In this document: in pieces, positions 17,637 through 25,774 of the stretch | Layout of the letters: each line of letters opens with the position of its first letter | Numbering within the stretch: the stretch's first letter is position 1 | Assembly: GCA_029906195.1 (NCBI GenBank) | Contig: JARWSJ010000002.1 | Location: 744,001-808,000 of the forward strand | Length of the DNA: 64,000 nucleotides | Reading direction: 5' to 3' | Source: Chitinophagaceae bacterium 26-R-25 | GTDB lineage: Bacteria; Bacteroidota; Bacteroidia; Chitinophagales; Chitinophagaceae | Program-made: the position numbers and the translations under genes | Notes under the pieces: generated by a model | The model's input: the letters and a program-made list of their open reading frames with translations, nothing else | Database searches by the model: none | What the model was told of the DNA's origin: nothing

Positions 17637-19498
17637 CCATCAGCGTTATTATAGTAGTTATTGTCATTGCAGCGTATTTTCTTTTCTTTAGGAGAAAGAA
17701 GGAATATATTGTTGCTACTGTTGTTGAACCAACAAAAAGTTCAACAGGTGATTCGACTACTGAGATCATAAAGGCAGATGCAAATGCCGACGAAGAAATA
17801 TTTACAGATGCGAACGGTTGTAGATATAGATTGATTAATAAGACAAGAGAAGTTCCAAGGAAAACTTATTTGTTGGGAAGTTTGAATGGCAAGTATTGGG
17901 GAGAGATTAATATACAAAAAGAAGAAGAATACCTACATTCTCAATTTTATGATTTTCACATTTACGAGATTGAAGTTAGTACAATTACGTCGAGGGAATG
18001 CGCTTGTTGCACCTCGTTAAAAAGAGAATGTAATGGGTTGCATACAGATGAAGAAGGAGGCTTTCCGTCTCTGCCAACTGTACATTTTCCAAGAGAAAAG
18101 CTGCCACGACTGCTTCCGATTGTAGTAAAAAGAGACCAGATGGAATACGAGGTAAATATCTACGAGCCACAGCTGGCGAATATCCATTTCGTATCGAAAT
18201 TGCATCAAACAGATGGTAAAGAAGTTTTTGGCACCATTGAAGCGCGGATAACGGGCTATTTACTTGATTTTATTGCAGAGCAGTATACGGAGGTGGTTTA
18301 TTTGCATGACGCAAAACAACCTGCTGCACTGGCAGAGAGGGCATCAGTCAAGACACTGGTGCCAACGGGAAATGTGGAATTTAAAGGCGGTTATCAAAGA
18401 ACAGAGTATTTTTATTCTGACCATAAAACGCCTTACTGGAGTGATTGGCACTACAAAAACGCTACGACGACGCCAGTGGCGGAGGGTTGTCTTTCGTCTA
18501 CTTTTGGTATTTTGGTAGCGATTATAGGGCTTGCATTTCTCTTAATGTTGTTACCACGAATGGCAATCATTATACCATTTATTTTGTTGCCAATCTTGTT
18601 TCTTATCATACCTGAAGTGGTTTTGAATTGGATTCTCAGATTTGCAGGCATTTTCTTAATGATTGTATTTGTCGGTTTAATTATTCATGGTATAGGTCGT
18701 TCTTCGCGGACATATATTCCCAAACCTATTATTCAGGAATCACGAGCAGAAAGGAGAACGCAATTTAGTCCTATAAACGAGATCGTCAACCAAACGCCTG
18801 TTAAAGACACGGTTATTACACATTACAGAAGTTGGCGTGATTATGACAATAATGATTATCAAGGAAAATTTTGGGTAAAGTCGTCGGCATTAAGCAATGC
18901 TTCTTCTTTTAAAAACAGTTTAAGCATTGCTGCTAATAATGAGAATGGATACAATGAAATGGTTTACCGTTTAAAGGAAAATGACAAGAATAATTTGAAC
19001 GGTGTTTATCAACTGTTTGATAGCATAAGAGTAGCAAAGAGTTTGTCGACGGATAAGTTTGCAGAGTTAATTGTTTCTTTTGTTCAGGATATCCCATATA
19101 CCGTCGTATTGCCTTATGCTTGCAATAGTGCTTTGTATTCTGATAATTTTATCAAGAATTATTTAGCCTCCAACGATGCCAGGTGCGATGGGTTTGAAAG
19201 ATTCGGTATCAATACTCCGGTAGAGTTTATTGCTACCTTAAACGGGGACTGCGACACGAGGACGTTGTTGATTTATACAATATTGTCCCATTATGGATAC
19301 GACGTAGCAATGTTAAGTAGCGAATATTATAATCATTCTCTTATTGGTATTAATCTGCCTTATAGTGGTATTTCGTATGTTTATAAGTCGCAGCGATATG
19401 TATTGTGGGAAACAACTGCCCCCAACGTGAAGCCAGGAATATTGCCAAACGAGATATCAAACTTAAATTATTGGAGAATATCACTTAAATCAAAATAA
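17633..19498 (+). CDS. Membrane protein with C-terminal transglutaminase-like domain
   Basis: A 621-aa protein starting at a TTG at 17633 that overlaps the previous stop. An N-terminal TM anchor (about 3-20) is followed by a soluble domain containing a CACC cluster near 123-126, then a hydrophobic hairpin region (about 285-350) and a C-terminal domain of about 220 residues. That last domain has NGDCDTRT with C540, NHSLIGI with H568, and YVLWETTAP with E593, the order of a transglutaminase/papain-like Cys-His-acid triad. The acid is usually Asp; here it is Glu. The domain would cut or cross-link peptides, or act as a binding module. The non-AUG start is unusual but gives the TM anchor. Confidence 0.75.
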   Translation: MTISVIIVVIVIAAYFLFFRRKKEYIVATVVEPTKSSTGDSTTEIIKADANADEEIFTDANGCRYRLINKTREVPRKTYLLGSLNGKYWGEINIQKEEEYLHSQFYDFHIYEIEVSTITSRECACCTSLKRECNGLHTDEEGGFPSLPTVHFPREKLPRLLPIVVKRDQMEYEVNIYEPQLANIHFVSKLHQTDGKEVFGTIEARITGYLLDFIAEQYTEVVYLHDAKQPAALAERASVKTLVPTGNVEFKGGYQRTEYFYSDHKTPYWSDWHYKNATTTPVAEGCLSSTFGILVAIIGLAFLLMLLPRMAIIIPFILLPILFLIIPEVVLNWILRFAGIFLMIVFVGLIIHGIGRSSRTYIPKPIIQESRAERRTQFSPINEIVNQTPVKDTVITHYRSWRDYDNNDYQGKFWVKSSALSNASSFKNSLSIAANNENGYNEMVYRLKENDKNNLNGVYQLFDSIRVAKSLSTDKFAELIVSFVQDIPYTVVLPYACNSALYSDNFIKNYLASNDARCDGFERFGINTPVEFIATLNGDCDTRTLLIYTILSHYGYDVAMLSSEYYNHSLIGINLPYSGISYVYKSQRYVLWETTAPNVKPGILPNEISNLNYWRISLKSK

Positions 19499-19499
19499 T

Positions 19500-20006
19500 A
19501 TGGAGAATACCAAAGCAGTGATTTTGAGCATAGCAGCATTCATCAGTCTTGCCATAATTATTATGGTCATTCAATTCCTATCGCGAAAGTTAAAAAATAA
19601 GAGCCACGAGGACGGCAAAATAAAATTGTCCTTTGGCATTTGGTTCTCAACCTTCTTTTTATCCGCCTCATTAATAATGGCCAGGACCATTGTTGTATTT
19701 GGTGAGGCTGTTGATAACGTTTATAAAATAACTCCGGACAGAGGTTTGTTTGAGAGTTTTAAAAAGGGCTCATTGTTTATTGGATTAAGTATATTATGGC
19801 TTTTGATATGGTATATTGCTGTTAATCGATTGTCGTATCTGGTCATGGGTAAGCGAAAGCCAGCAAATGAAATTGATATCGATAACTATACATTCTTTAT
19901 TGTGAGAGGAATACTTTTGATTGGGTTTACGATTTGTTTATTGCCAGCTTTTGATATTATTTTAAGAGAATTTATACCTAGTGTTCAAATTCCATTCTAT
20001 CATTAA
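19500..20006 (+). CDS. Small membrane protein ending the DUF4407 operon
   Basis: A 168-aa protein with four hydrophobic helices: about 7-27, 44-64, 92-113 and 132-152. It starts one base after the stop of the transglutaminase-like gene, completing a five-gene run with no real gaps. No family recognised. Its end lies 131 nt before the left boundary of the ssrA island. Confidence 0.72.
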   Translation: MENTKAVILSIAAFISLAIIIMVIQFLSRKLKNKSHEDGKIKLSFGIWFSTFFLSASLIMARTIVVFGEAVDNVYKITPDRGLFESFKKGSLFIGLSILWLLIWYIAVNRLSYLVMGKRKPANEIDIDNYTFFIVRGILLIGFTICLLPAFDIILREFIPSVQIPFYH

Positions 20007-20137
20007 ATTTCACTTTTATTCGAATCTATAGTGGGAGTAGGCAGTCAGCTGATATTAAAGGCGTTAAAATACAAAAAAGCAAATACTAATTATCACTTAA
20101 TTAATATTGGCTTTTTTTGGCCGAAAAAAGGCACTGG

Positions 20138-20161
20138 GTGGAGCTGAGGGGGCTAGAACCC
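20138..20161 (-). other. Degenerate copy of tmRNA 3' end: left attachment site of the island
   Basis: These 24 bases match the T-arm/3' end of ssrA at 52842-52865 in 21 positions, including an identical 14-base stretch (GTGGAGCTGAGGGG) and GAACCC. Orientation is the same as at the intact gene. This is the footprint expected when an element inserts in a tmRNA gene and displaces the old 3' end, leaving it at the far side of the element. Confidence 0.8.
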
Positions 20162-20210
20162 GCTACAGATCTACCTCTTAGTCAATTATTTCAAAGTGTC
20201 AAAACGCATA

Positions 20211-20229
20211 AGTTCAATGAATGACTCAA
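20211..20229. repeat. 19-bp direct repeat inside left end of island (copy 1)
   Basis: The 19 bases AGTTCAATGAATGACTCAA are identical to 52709-52727 near the other end. Both copies lie just inside the island, about 50 and 115 nt from the tmRNA-like boundary sequences. Likely an integrase arm-binding site; it could also be part of an older attachment site. Confidence 0.75.
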
Positions 20230-20660
20230 CTTTTTTTTAAGAACTGCGTATGTTTGCAAAGATAAATAATAATATGTAATATGTAGTAATATTGACGCTA
20301 ACCTTGTTTGCTTCGCTATGCAATTGGACTAAACTAGCATTAGAATAACTACAATTTATCGTTGCATATCTTTTATATTATCAGTTATTAAAGCCATCTT
20401 CCTTGCCCATTAAATTTATTTTATCCGTTTAGCAACAGTAAGGGTAAATATGAAAATACTTAAAAATTTACGATTCTGTCTCAAGCAAATAGCCGAACGC
20501 TATAAGAGTCATTTGAAAAATTTATTTGAATAATCTGGATCTCATTTTTAGCAAAAAAATTTGGAGATAAGGGAATTCTAATTAGTTTGAGATAACCCTT
20601 CAAATAATTGAATGGCGAAGTAATTTAGGGTTTAATGTTACACGGACAGATTGTTCCAGG
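20230..20660. other. Intergenic region at left island end
   Basis: About 430 AT-rich nucleotides with no supportable ORF or RNA gene. It separates the attachment region from the first cargo gene, which ends at 20661 on the minus strand. Confidence 0.5.
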
Positions 20661-21218
20661 CTATGGATTATAAGTTTTAAATTGTCTTGGATACCCACTG
20701 TTTTCTCCTATTACGATTTGTTCTCTATCTAACTTTAAAAAATATTTTCTGCCAGATTTGTCTATATAAAATTGTGTATAAGCTTGGAGTATCTCATCCT
20801 TATACTTTGAGATAGTTTCATTATCCCAATTTAAATCAAAATGTTTCGAAAGCCTCGAGAGAACAGATTGTGCTTTTTCTTCTGAAGATAAAATTGAGTC
20901 AAAATTGGCTAATGTTTCAAGCACATCACCAATGAATCTTTGGCGAATATCTTTGTTCTCAAATGCCTCAGTTATTTCTTTCTTCAATTTCCTGGGGATT
21001 GAAATCGATTTTCTGTTACTTTCAATTTTTATTGGCCTCTCTGAATTTATAGGAATTCGAATTTTTATCTTTTGTCGTTTCCCATCAATTGGATAGTTTG
21101 TTTCTTTGTCTATATGAACATCATTTTGAGTGTTGTCAAAATGTTTTGACTCCCTATTTCCACGTTTGTGGTCGTCGATAATTATGATTTGATCTCTTAT
21201 CAAATTAGTTAAAGACAT
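20661..21218 (-). CDS. Hypothetical protein downstream of the RT/NTase cassette
   Basis: A 185-aa protein with no recognised family. The N-terminal 75 residues are polar and probably flexible (many D/N/K); the rest is predicted alpha-helical with KLKKEITEAFENKDIRQRFIGDVLETLANF and a C-terminal strand-rich patch. There are no TM segments, metal ligands or obvious catalytic motifs. It is the last gene of the minus-strand run after NTase, with a 207-nt gap that could hold its own promoter, so membership of the cassette is uncertain. Codon use is as AT-rich as its neighbours. Confidence 0.6.
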   Translation of the reverse strand: MSLTNLIRDQIIIIDDHKRGNRESKHFDNTQNDVHIDKETNYPIDGKRQKIKIRIPINSERPIKIESNRKSISIPRKLKKEITEAFENKDIRQRFIGDVLETLANFDSILSSEEKAQSVLSRLSKHFDLNWDNETISKYKDEILQAYTQFYIDKSGRKYFLKLDREQIVIGENSGYPRQFKTYNP

Positions 21219-21425
21219 CTGATTTTTTATTTTTTGTTAATTGATTTGTCACCCTTCATCAAACTTGTGATAAGCTCCCGGCTTGTTTCTTTTATTAATT
21301 ATCAAAAATGTGTGGAACCATTTATCGTTGTGATTGAAAATATTGACTAAATGCGAAGCCTCGAAAATGATTTAAAAAACAAAGAGCGAGTTTATATCTT
21401 TTTTATGTCTGTTCTTCAAAGTAGG

Positions 21426-22208
21426 TCACGGCATTGGCAGGAAACTTTTTAACTCAGTTTCGATATAATCTGATAATCCACCAGTCTCAAGAGTTTTTAA
21501 TCGTTTTCGCCTAGTCTTCAATTCTGATATGAGCTTCTTTTGTTTTTCAGATTTTGCTATTCCTTCTAACGATGATATAGATTGGTAGAAATAATCTTTA
21601 ATTAAACTAGATGAAAAAGTAGTGTTGGCAATTTGCCGTTCTATATCGAATGAATCAAATAATTTGTCATTAATGCAATTTAAAAACTTCAAAATTCTAA
21701 CGGTTGGTTTGATTAGATATCTATTGTTCCGATCTGATTTTTCCAATTGAATTTTAAACCTAGTTGGATTTGTAAGAATCCACTTAGATTCAATATTTTT
21801 GGGTGCAGGAATCTTCACTTGTTCTGATGTGACGAAAATTCCAGGCACGATTTCAAATTTCAAATGTTCTAATTCAATTGCAATTGTCGGGTGGTCTGCA
21901 TAAACAACAGAACGAGGATAGTAGTCACTTGCGAAACTCATTATCTTAGAAAGATAGGTTTGAGATTGATAGTCTTGTTTTTTAAAAACAACCAAGACGT
22001 CGATATCTGCATCAGAATCTTTTTCAATAAAGGTATCTCTCGAATATGATCCAAATATTTTTACACTGGAAATTTTGTCTTGAAAAATTCCCCAAACCTT
22101 TTCCTGTATGAATGCAATTGATCGTTCGATTTTTTCACGTTTCTCTTCTTTCAATTGGAGTGCTTTATCCAGGTCAATTAAGTAAGAATTTGCATCACCC
22201 ATTGTCAT
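21426..22208 (-). CDS. SMODS/CD-NTase-like nucleotidyltransferase
   Basis: A 260-aa nucleotidyltransferase of the pol-beta fold. FGSYSRDTF (G53-S54) is the nucleotide-binding turn, DADIDVLV supplies the metal-binding acids D68 and D70, and the strand FEIVPG places a third acid at E119. The following region (tryptophan in KWILTNPTRFK, then KPTVRILKFLN) fits the SMODS/OAS-like layout of CD-NTases, which make cyclic or linear oligonucleotide signals in CBASS-type systems. The third acid is usually Asp, here Glu. It follows the reverse transcriptase by 41 nt on the same strand. It could instead be a non-signalling NTase that modifies RNA or protein. Confidence 0.8.
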   Translation of the reverse strand: MTMGDANSYLIDLDKALQLKEEKREKIERSIAFIQEKVWGIFQDKISSVKIFGSYSRDTFIEKDSDADIDVLVVFKKQDYQSQTYLSKIMSFASDYYPRSVVYADHPTIAIELEHLKFEIVPGIFVTSEQVKIPAPKNIESKWILTNPTRFKIQLEKSDRNNRYLIKPTVRILKFLNCINDKLFDSFDIERQIANTTFSSSLIKDYFYQSISSLEGIAKSEKQKKLISELKTRRKRLKTLETGGLSDYIETELKSFLPMP

Positions 22209-22249
22209 TTTATTTTAATAAATTAAACTGAAAGGCGATCTTTTTACAA

Positions 22250-23818
22250 CTAAAAAGTAGCATCTTCATCATTACCGACTAGCATTTTTTCTGTGCTGGC
22301 AGCTTTTGAAGAAAATTGCGCTAATGAATAAGCAGAAGATTCTCCGCTATGCTCAGTTTTGTTAAGGTTAGCAGTATTGTCATAGAATGAAACAGCTTGA
22401 TTTTTTAAAGTACTGAAGAAAGGGTCTTCAGCCAAGTATGTCAAATCTTTAAACCAATTATTTCTTTCAGCTTCGTACGCCAATATCCAATATTCTGTAT
22501 AGAGATGCTTTTTATGACAGTATTTCTTCCATTGACTAATTTTAAGATCGGCTAGGTTTGAATGATGCAAATCGATAGCCAAAATGATTACGAAAGGGTT
22601 GGTATTTTTCTCAAGCTCTTTTAAAACTTTTGATGGCAATTTTAATTTCAAATGTTTGAAAAGCCATAAAGACCAAAGGATTTCATAATCATTATTTAGT
22701 TTTAAATGGTGAAGTAGAAAATTACCCAATCCAAGAATCAATATTTTCTCATCGTTTTTGTTTGCAAATGGGTGGTAGTCAATTATAAATTCTGCTATAT
22801 AATTAATGATTTTAGATTCGATCGTAAGACAATTGAAAAGTAAGGATTGAAGTAATGTCCAATTTGATAAATGAATTTCAGTCTTTACCAACCTACCTAA
22901 CGCATAAGAGAGAACAAAATCTTCTGGATACTGATTCGAGTAATAAATAGCTTTGTCGAAGTATGTAATTATATCTGTTCGCTGTGAAACTTCACTTTCC
23001 CTAAATTTAAATTCACGCATTTCTGCTAACCATTTGTCTTCTATTATTTCCGGTAATTCGTAGACTCGTTCCTTATTTTGATTAAGCGATAGTCTGAACT
23101 TTTTCAGAATCTGCTGAAAGGTTGAACCTGCCTCTTCCACTTTATTTAATGTCTCAAAGTAGAGATAATAATCGTCGACAATTCGAAGCCCTTTTAAATC
23201 AGGAATAGAATCTTGAAGTTCTTTATCAATCGCCGATAAGATTACTTCTGACAAAATCCGGCTTGTGTCAGGTCCAATAGGTAAACTAATTTCAGATCCC
23301 CCCTGCATTTTCTTGGAAATGGTACAAATGTTTGCGAATGATTTCCTTACATTTCTGGGCAGTTTCATTAAACAAGAGATATCAATAGAATCATAACATT
23401 TGGAAATGTCTGCTTTGAAAATATATCTCGCACCAGTTGCGTTAACAATTCTGTTTTCAATAAATTTTTCAAAGTTTGGTTTGTCGATGGCGCGTTTCGA
23501 ATTGGTATTATACAATAGTTGAGAGACAGATAGGTGAGATTGACTACAAGTTTCTACAATGTCGTCCCAATTTTCGCTGATTTCATTTGACAACAATAGG
23601 TAATATAGAGGATGCGGAATTGCAAGATGTCGTCTATAGTTCCGTATTTTCGGAGTGCTGAAAGAAATTAAATTATTTTCTGTTGATTTAGGTAGTGTAA
23701 ATCGACATGTTTTAGCAGAAAACAAAGCAGACAAATTATTTGAGAACGTTGTTGTGTTAAATGAAGGGATAATTTCATCTGGAAGATATCCTTCTGCAAT
23801 TAATTTTTGTAATTCCAC
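22250..23818 (-). CDS. Reverse transcriptase of the defence-associated (UG/DRT/Abi-like) type
   Basis: A 522-aa protein. RT motif A is FKADISKCYDSI with D137. A following motif LPIGPDTSRILSEV (180-192) is of the kind seen in Abi and unknown-group RTs. Motif C is RIVDDYYLYF with D215-D216, using VDD rather than YADD. Active-site acids are all present. The N terminus (1-110) is an extended RT0-like region and the C-terminal 250 residues are helical, with no integrase, maturase or Cas1 domain; this argues against group II introns and retrons of the common type. It sits between an S-4TM-like membrane protein (44 nt upstream) and the NTase (41 nt downstream), as in a phage-defence cassette. The exact UG class cannot be set by eye. 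Confidence 0.85.
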   Translation of the reverse strand: MELQKLIAEGYLPDEIIPSFNTTTFSNNLSALFSAKTCRFTLPKSTENNLISFSTPKIRNYRRHLAIPHPLYYLLLSNEISENWDDIVETCSQSHLSVSQLLYNTNSKRAIDKPNFEKFIENRIVNATGARYIFKADISKCYDSIDISCLMKLPRNVRKSFANICTISKKMQGGSEISLPIGPDTSRILSEVILSAIDKELQDSIPDLKGLRIVDDYYLYFETLNKVEEAGSTFQQILKKFRLSLNQNKERVYELPEIIEDKWLAEMREFKFRESEVSQRTDIITYFDKAIYYSNQYPEDFVLSYALGRLVKTEIHLSNWTLLQSLLFNCLTIESKIINYIAEFIIDYHPFANKNDEKILILGLGNFLLHHLKLNNDYEILWSLWLFKHLKLKLPSKVLKELEKNTNPFVIILAIDLHHSNLADLKISQWKKYCHKKHLYTEYWILAYEAERNNWFKDLTYLAEDPFFSTLKNQAVSFYDNTANLNKTEHSGESSAYSLAQFSSKAASTEKMLVGNDEDATF

Positions 23819-23862
23819 GCTAGAGTTATTGATGTTTAAAATTGGCTACGATAAGATAAATT

Positions 23863-24627
23863 TCAACTAATTGAATAAAGTGATCTAATTTTATTCCAAT
23901 TTGTGGTTAATGTCGTATTGTTTTCATCGAATACTTTTTGAGGTATTTCCACCAGGATTCTGGAGATTGTCGATTCGTATTCTAGCCAAAGTTGGCATAT
24001 CAGGGGAATATGCTTTTCTGGGGATTGAGCAAGGTCACCTGTTTGGTCAAATATTTTTTTCCACTGCGTGAAAATTTGTTCAACCTTGAATCGGAGAATT
24101 AGATATTTAATAAAATCTCCGACAATGCTTGCCGAGAAAATGGCTTGTAAGGCTATTAATGCGATGTCGTTATCTCGAAGGCCGTAGAAGCATAAAGTTA
24201 TAAATACTAAAAAAACAACTAACAACAGGATTAGCTTTCTGATTAGAATCCTGTTTAATAGAGACGATGTAAAAAAAGAATTTTCAAACAAGTTAACTGC
24301 AGCTTTATAGAAGCCAGTATTGATGTCATCATTGTCGAAATAGCCATCCGATTGCTGAATACTATTTCTCGCTCCAAATGAATTATCAATGAAATCATCT
24401 CGTCTTTTTCTCTCAGCATAGGGGACTACTACGTAATCAATTATTATGTCTAGGGCAAAAAATAAAATAATGGCGATAATACTAAGGTAGTTGCAAATAT
24501 TTTTACTGTTTTTAATATAGACTGGTATGACTGACAGTAGAAGAATGGACCAAAAGATAATTTTTAAAATATTTCTTAATCGACCAATTGTCTTGTAGTT
24601 TGCTGCATGAGGGCTGAAGCGAGCCAT
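23863..24627 (-). CDS. S-4TM-like putative pore-forming effector
   Basis: A 254-aa protein with two pairs of TM helices: about 19-37 and 46-67, then 129-150 and 155-178. Between them is a conserved-looking soluble segment with RRDDFIDNSFG (76-85) and YKAAVNLFENSFFT (107-120). This layout fits the SMODS-associated 4TM (S-4TM/SLATT-like) group, which is thought to permeabilise the membrane when a nucleotide-signalling or sensing partner is triggered. It is the first gene of the minus-strand RT/NTase cassette, preceded by about 290 nt before a perfect palindrome. Family assignment is from layout and genomic company, not from a search. Confidence 0.72.
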   Translation of the reverse strand: MARFSPHAANYKTIGRLRNILKIIFWSILLLSVIPVYIKNSKNICNYLSIIAIILFFALDIIIDYVVVPYAERKRRDDFIDNSFGARNSIQQSDGYFDNDDINTGFYKAAVNLFENSFFTSSLLNRILIRKLILLLVVFLVFITLCFYGLRDNDIALIALQAIFSASIVGDFIKYLILRFKVEQIFTQWKKIFDQTGDLAQSPEKHIPLICQLWLEYESTISRILVEIPQKVFDENNTTLTTNWNKIRSLYSIS

Positions 24628-24914
24628 AATTTTTTAAAGTTTAAAGGGTTGAGTATACTAATGGATAAAATATAAAGGTATATGTGTATTGTTAACCTGA
24701 TTTTTTGATCTGGGGTTAAGACCACTTAATTGCTTGAGATTATTTTTTCATTTTAAGCAATGGCAAAAGGCTGTTTTGAATCAAATTGAGCCATTCTATT
24801 TAACTGCTCATGTCTTCGATTTTGTAATTATCTTTAGACACCTGATAGAATTTTATCTGATCATTCATAATGTTTTTTACGTTTAGAATTATGATTGTTG
24901 GGATTATTATTTTA

Positions 24915-24956
24915 ATTGCAGTAAACTGTGAATTGCAATTCACAGTTTACTGCAAT
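24915..24956. repeat. Perfect 42-bp palindrome
   Basis: Twenty-one bases on each side of the centre (between 24935 and 24936) pair perfectly without a loop; the centre reads AATTGCAATT and the outer ends are ATTGCAGT/ACTGCAAT. It lies 288 nt upstream of the S-4TM/RT/NTase run and 158 nt upstream of the HTH gene on the other strand. It could be an operator, a cruciform, or encode a fully paired RNA hairpin. Confidence 0.9.
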
Positions 24957-24995
24957 ATTTGTCCAACCGAAAAATTGAATTTACACAACGCTTCG

Positions 24996-25026
24996 CCACC
25001 TAAGTCACAAACGAAGGGTTAGGTGG
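24996..25026. other. Hairpin near the palindrome
   Basis: CCACCTAA (24996-25003) pairs with TTAGGTGG (25019-25026), leaving a 15-nt loop. There is no T-run, so a terminator is unlikely. Together with the 42-bp palindrome it makes this 490-nt intergenic region a candidate for a structured RNA or a regulator site. Confidence 0.5.
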
Positions 25027-25114
25027 TATAGGGGTGAACTTACTAAATTATTCAACATCTTCAAATATTGAAGGGGTAATAAAAGTGGTAAAAATCATTT
25101 TTAACTTTATAAAA

Positions 25115-25459
25115 ATGATAGTGATGAAAGAAAATGTGAATAATGGAAACCCGGTTACACCGATGTTGTTTCCGTATCAGCCGACAGAGTTTTGGCAATC
25201 CTTGCGCCAGGTTATTAGGGAGGAGGTTTTAAAAGTAGAAAGAGAGAGGGCAGCCATTCCAACCTTTGAAACGTCCGGCATGACCTATAAACCCCTTTAC
25301 AAGATCGCTGAAGTCTGCGAACTTTTCCATATTACGAAGCCTACTGTATACGATTGGGTGAAACACGGAAAACTAAAACCATTCAAGGTTCGCTCCAGAG
25401 TTTTTTTTCTTTGGCAGGATATTCAACAGTTATTTCAGTCAAAGGAGGTTGGGCAATAG
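25115..25459 (+). CDS. Excisionase-like HTH DNA-binding protein
   Basis: About 114 aa from the ATG at 25115, or 111 aa from the ATG at 25124. The C-terminal 55 residues form a winged-helix HTH_17/MerR-like domain: YKIAEVCELFHITKPTVYDWVKHGKLKPFKVRSRVFF. Bacteroidota mobile elements carry many such genes as excisionases or local regulators. The N-terminal part contains FWQSLRQVIREEV, typical of this small family. It is alone on the plus strand, near the palindrome at 24915. Role in excision is inferred from family. Confidence 0.8.
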   Translation: MIVMKENVNNGNPVTPMLFPYQPTEFWQSLRQVIREEVLKVERERAAIPTFETSGMTYKPLYKIAEVCELFHITKPTVYDWVKHGKLKPFKVRSRVFFLWQDIQQLFQSKEVGQ

Positions 25460-25774
25460 GAAAAGCGGAAAACAGGTTTGTTTAATCTTTGCCTAATTCG
25501 GTAAGTATCAAGTTTATTTTTGAATACAATGGCTTTTGGTTTTATACTTTCTTTCTTTTGATCTCTCAGTGATATCATTTCTTGAAACTTAAAATAGTTA
25601 ATCTTCGTGACTTGTAGTGTCAACTTAGGACCATTAATTTGGTGATTTTGGCTATGAAAGGTTCGGTAGTTTTAAAATTAGGGTTGACATAGATAAAAGA
25701 TAAGGTAAAGTATTAGAAAATCGGAGAAGCGTTAGAATGCACAATTTTTATTACTTTTATAAATTCACTAACGT
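25460..25774. other. Intergenic region, no gene seen
   Basis: About 315 nt between the HTH gene and the sce7726-like gene. AT-rich, no convincing ORF, RNA gene or repeat. Confidence 0.5.

Noticed and set aside
10777-20006. Possibility that the region 10.7-20.0 kb belongs to the same ssrA island
   Set aside because: Only two tmRNA-end copies were found, at 20138 and 52842; none near 10.7 kb. It may be a separate older insertion, but no boundary was seen.
22250-23818. Group II intron or classic retron reverse transcriptase
   Set aside because: No maturase or endonuclease domain, no intron-like RNA around it, motif C is VDD and the neighbours are NTase and 4TM genes; UG/DRT type fits better.
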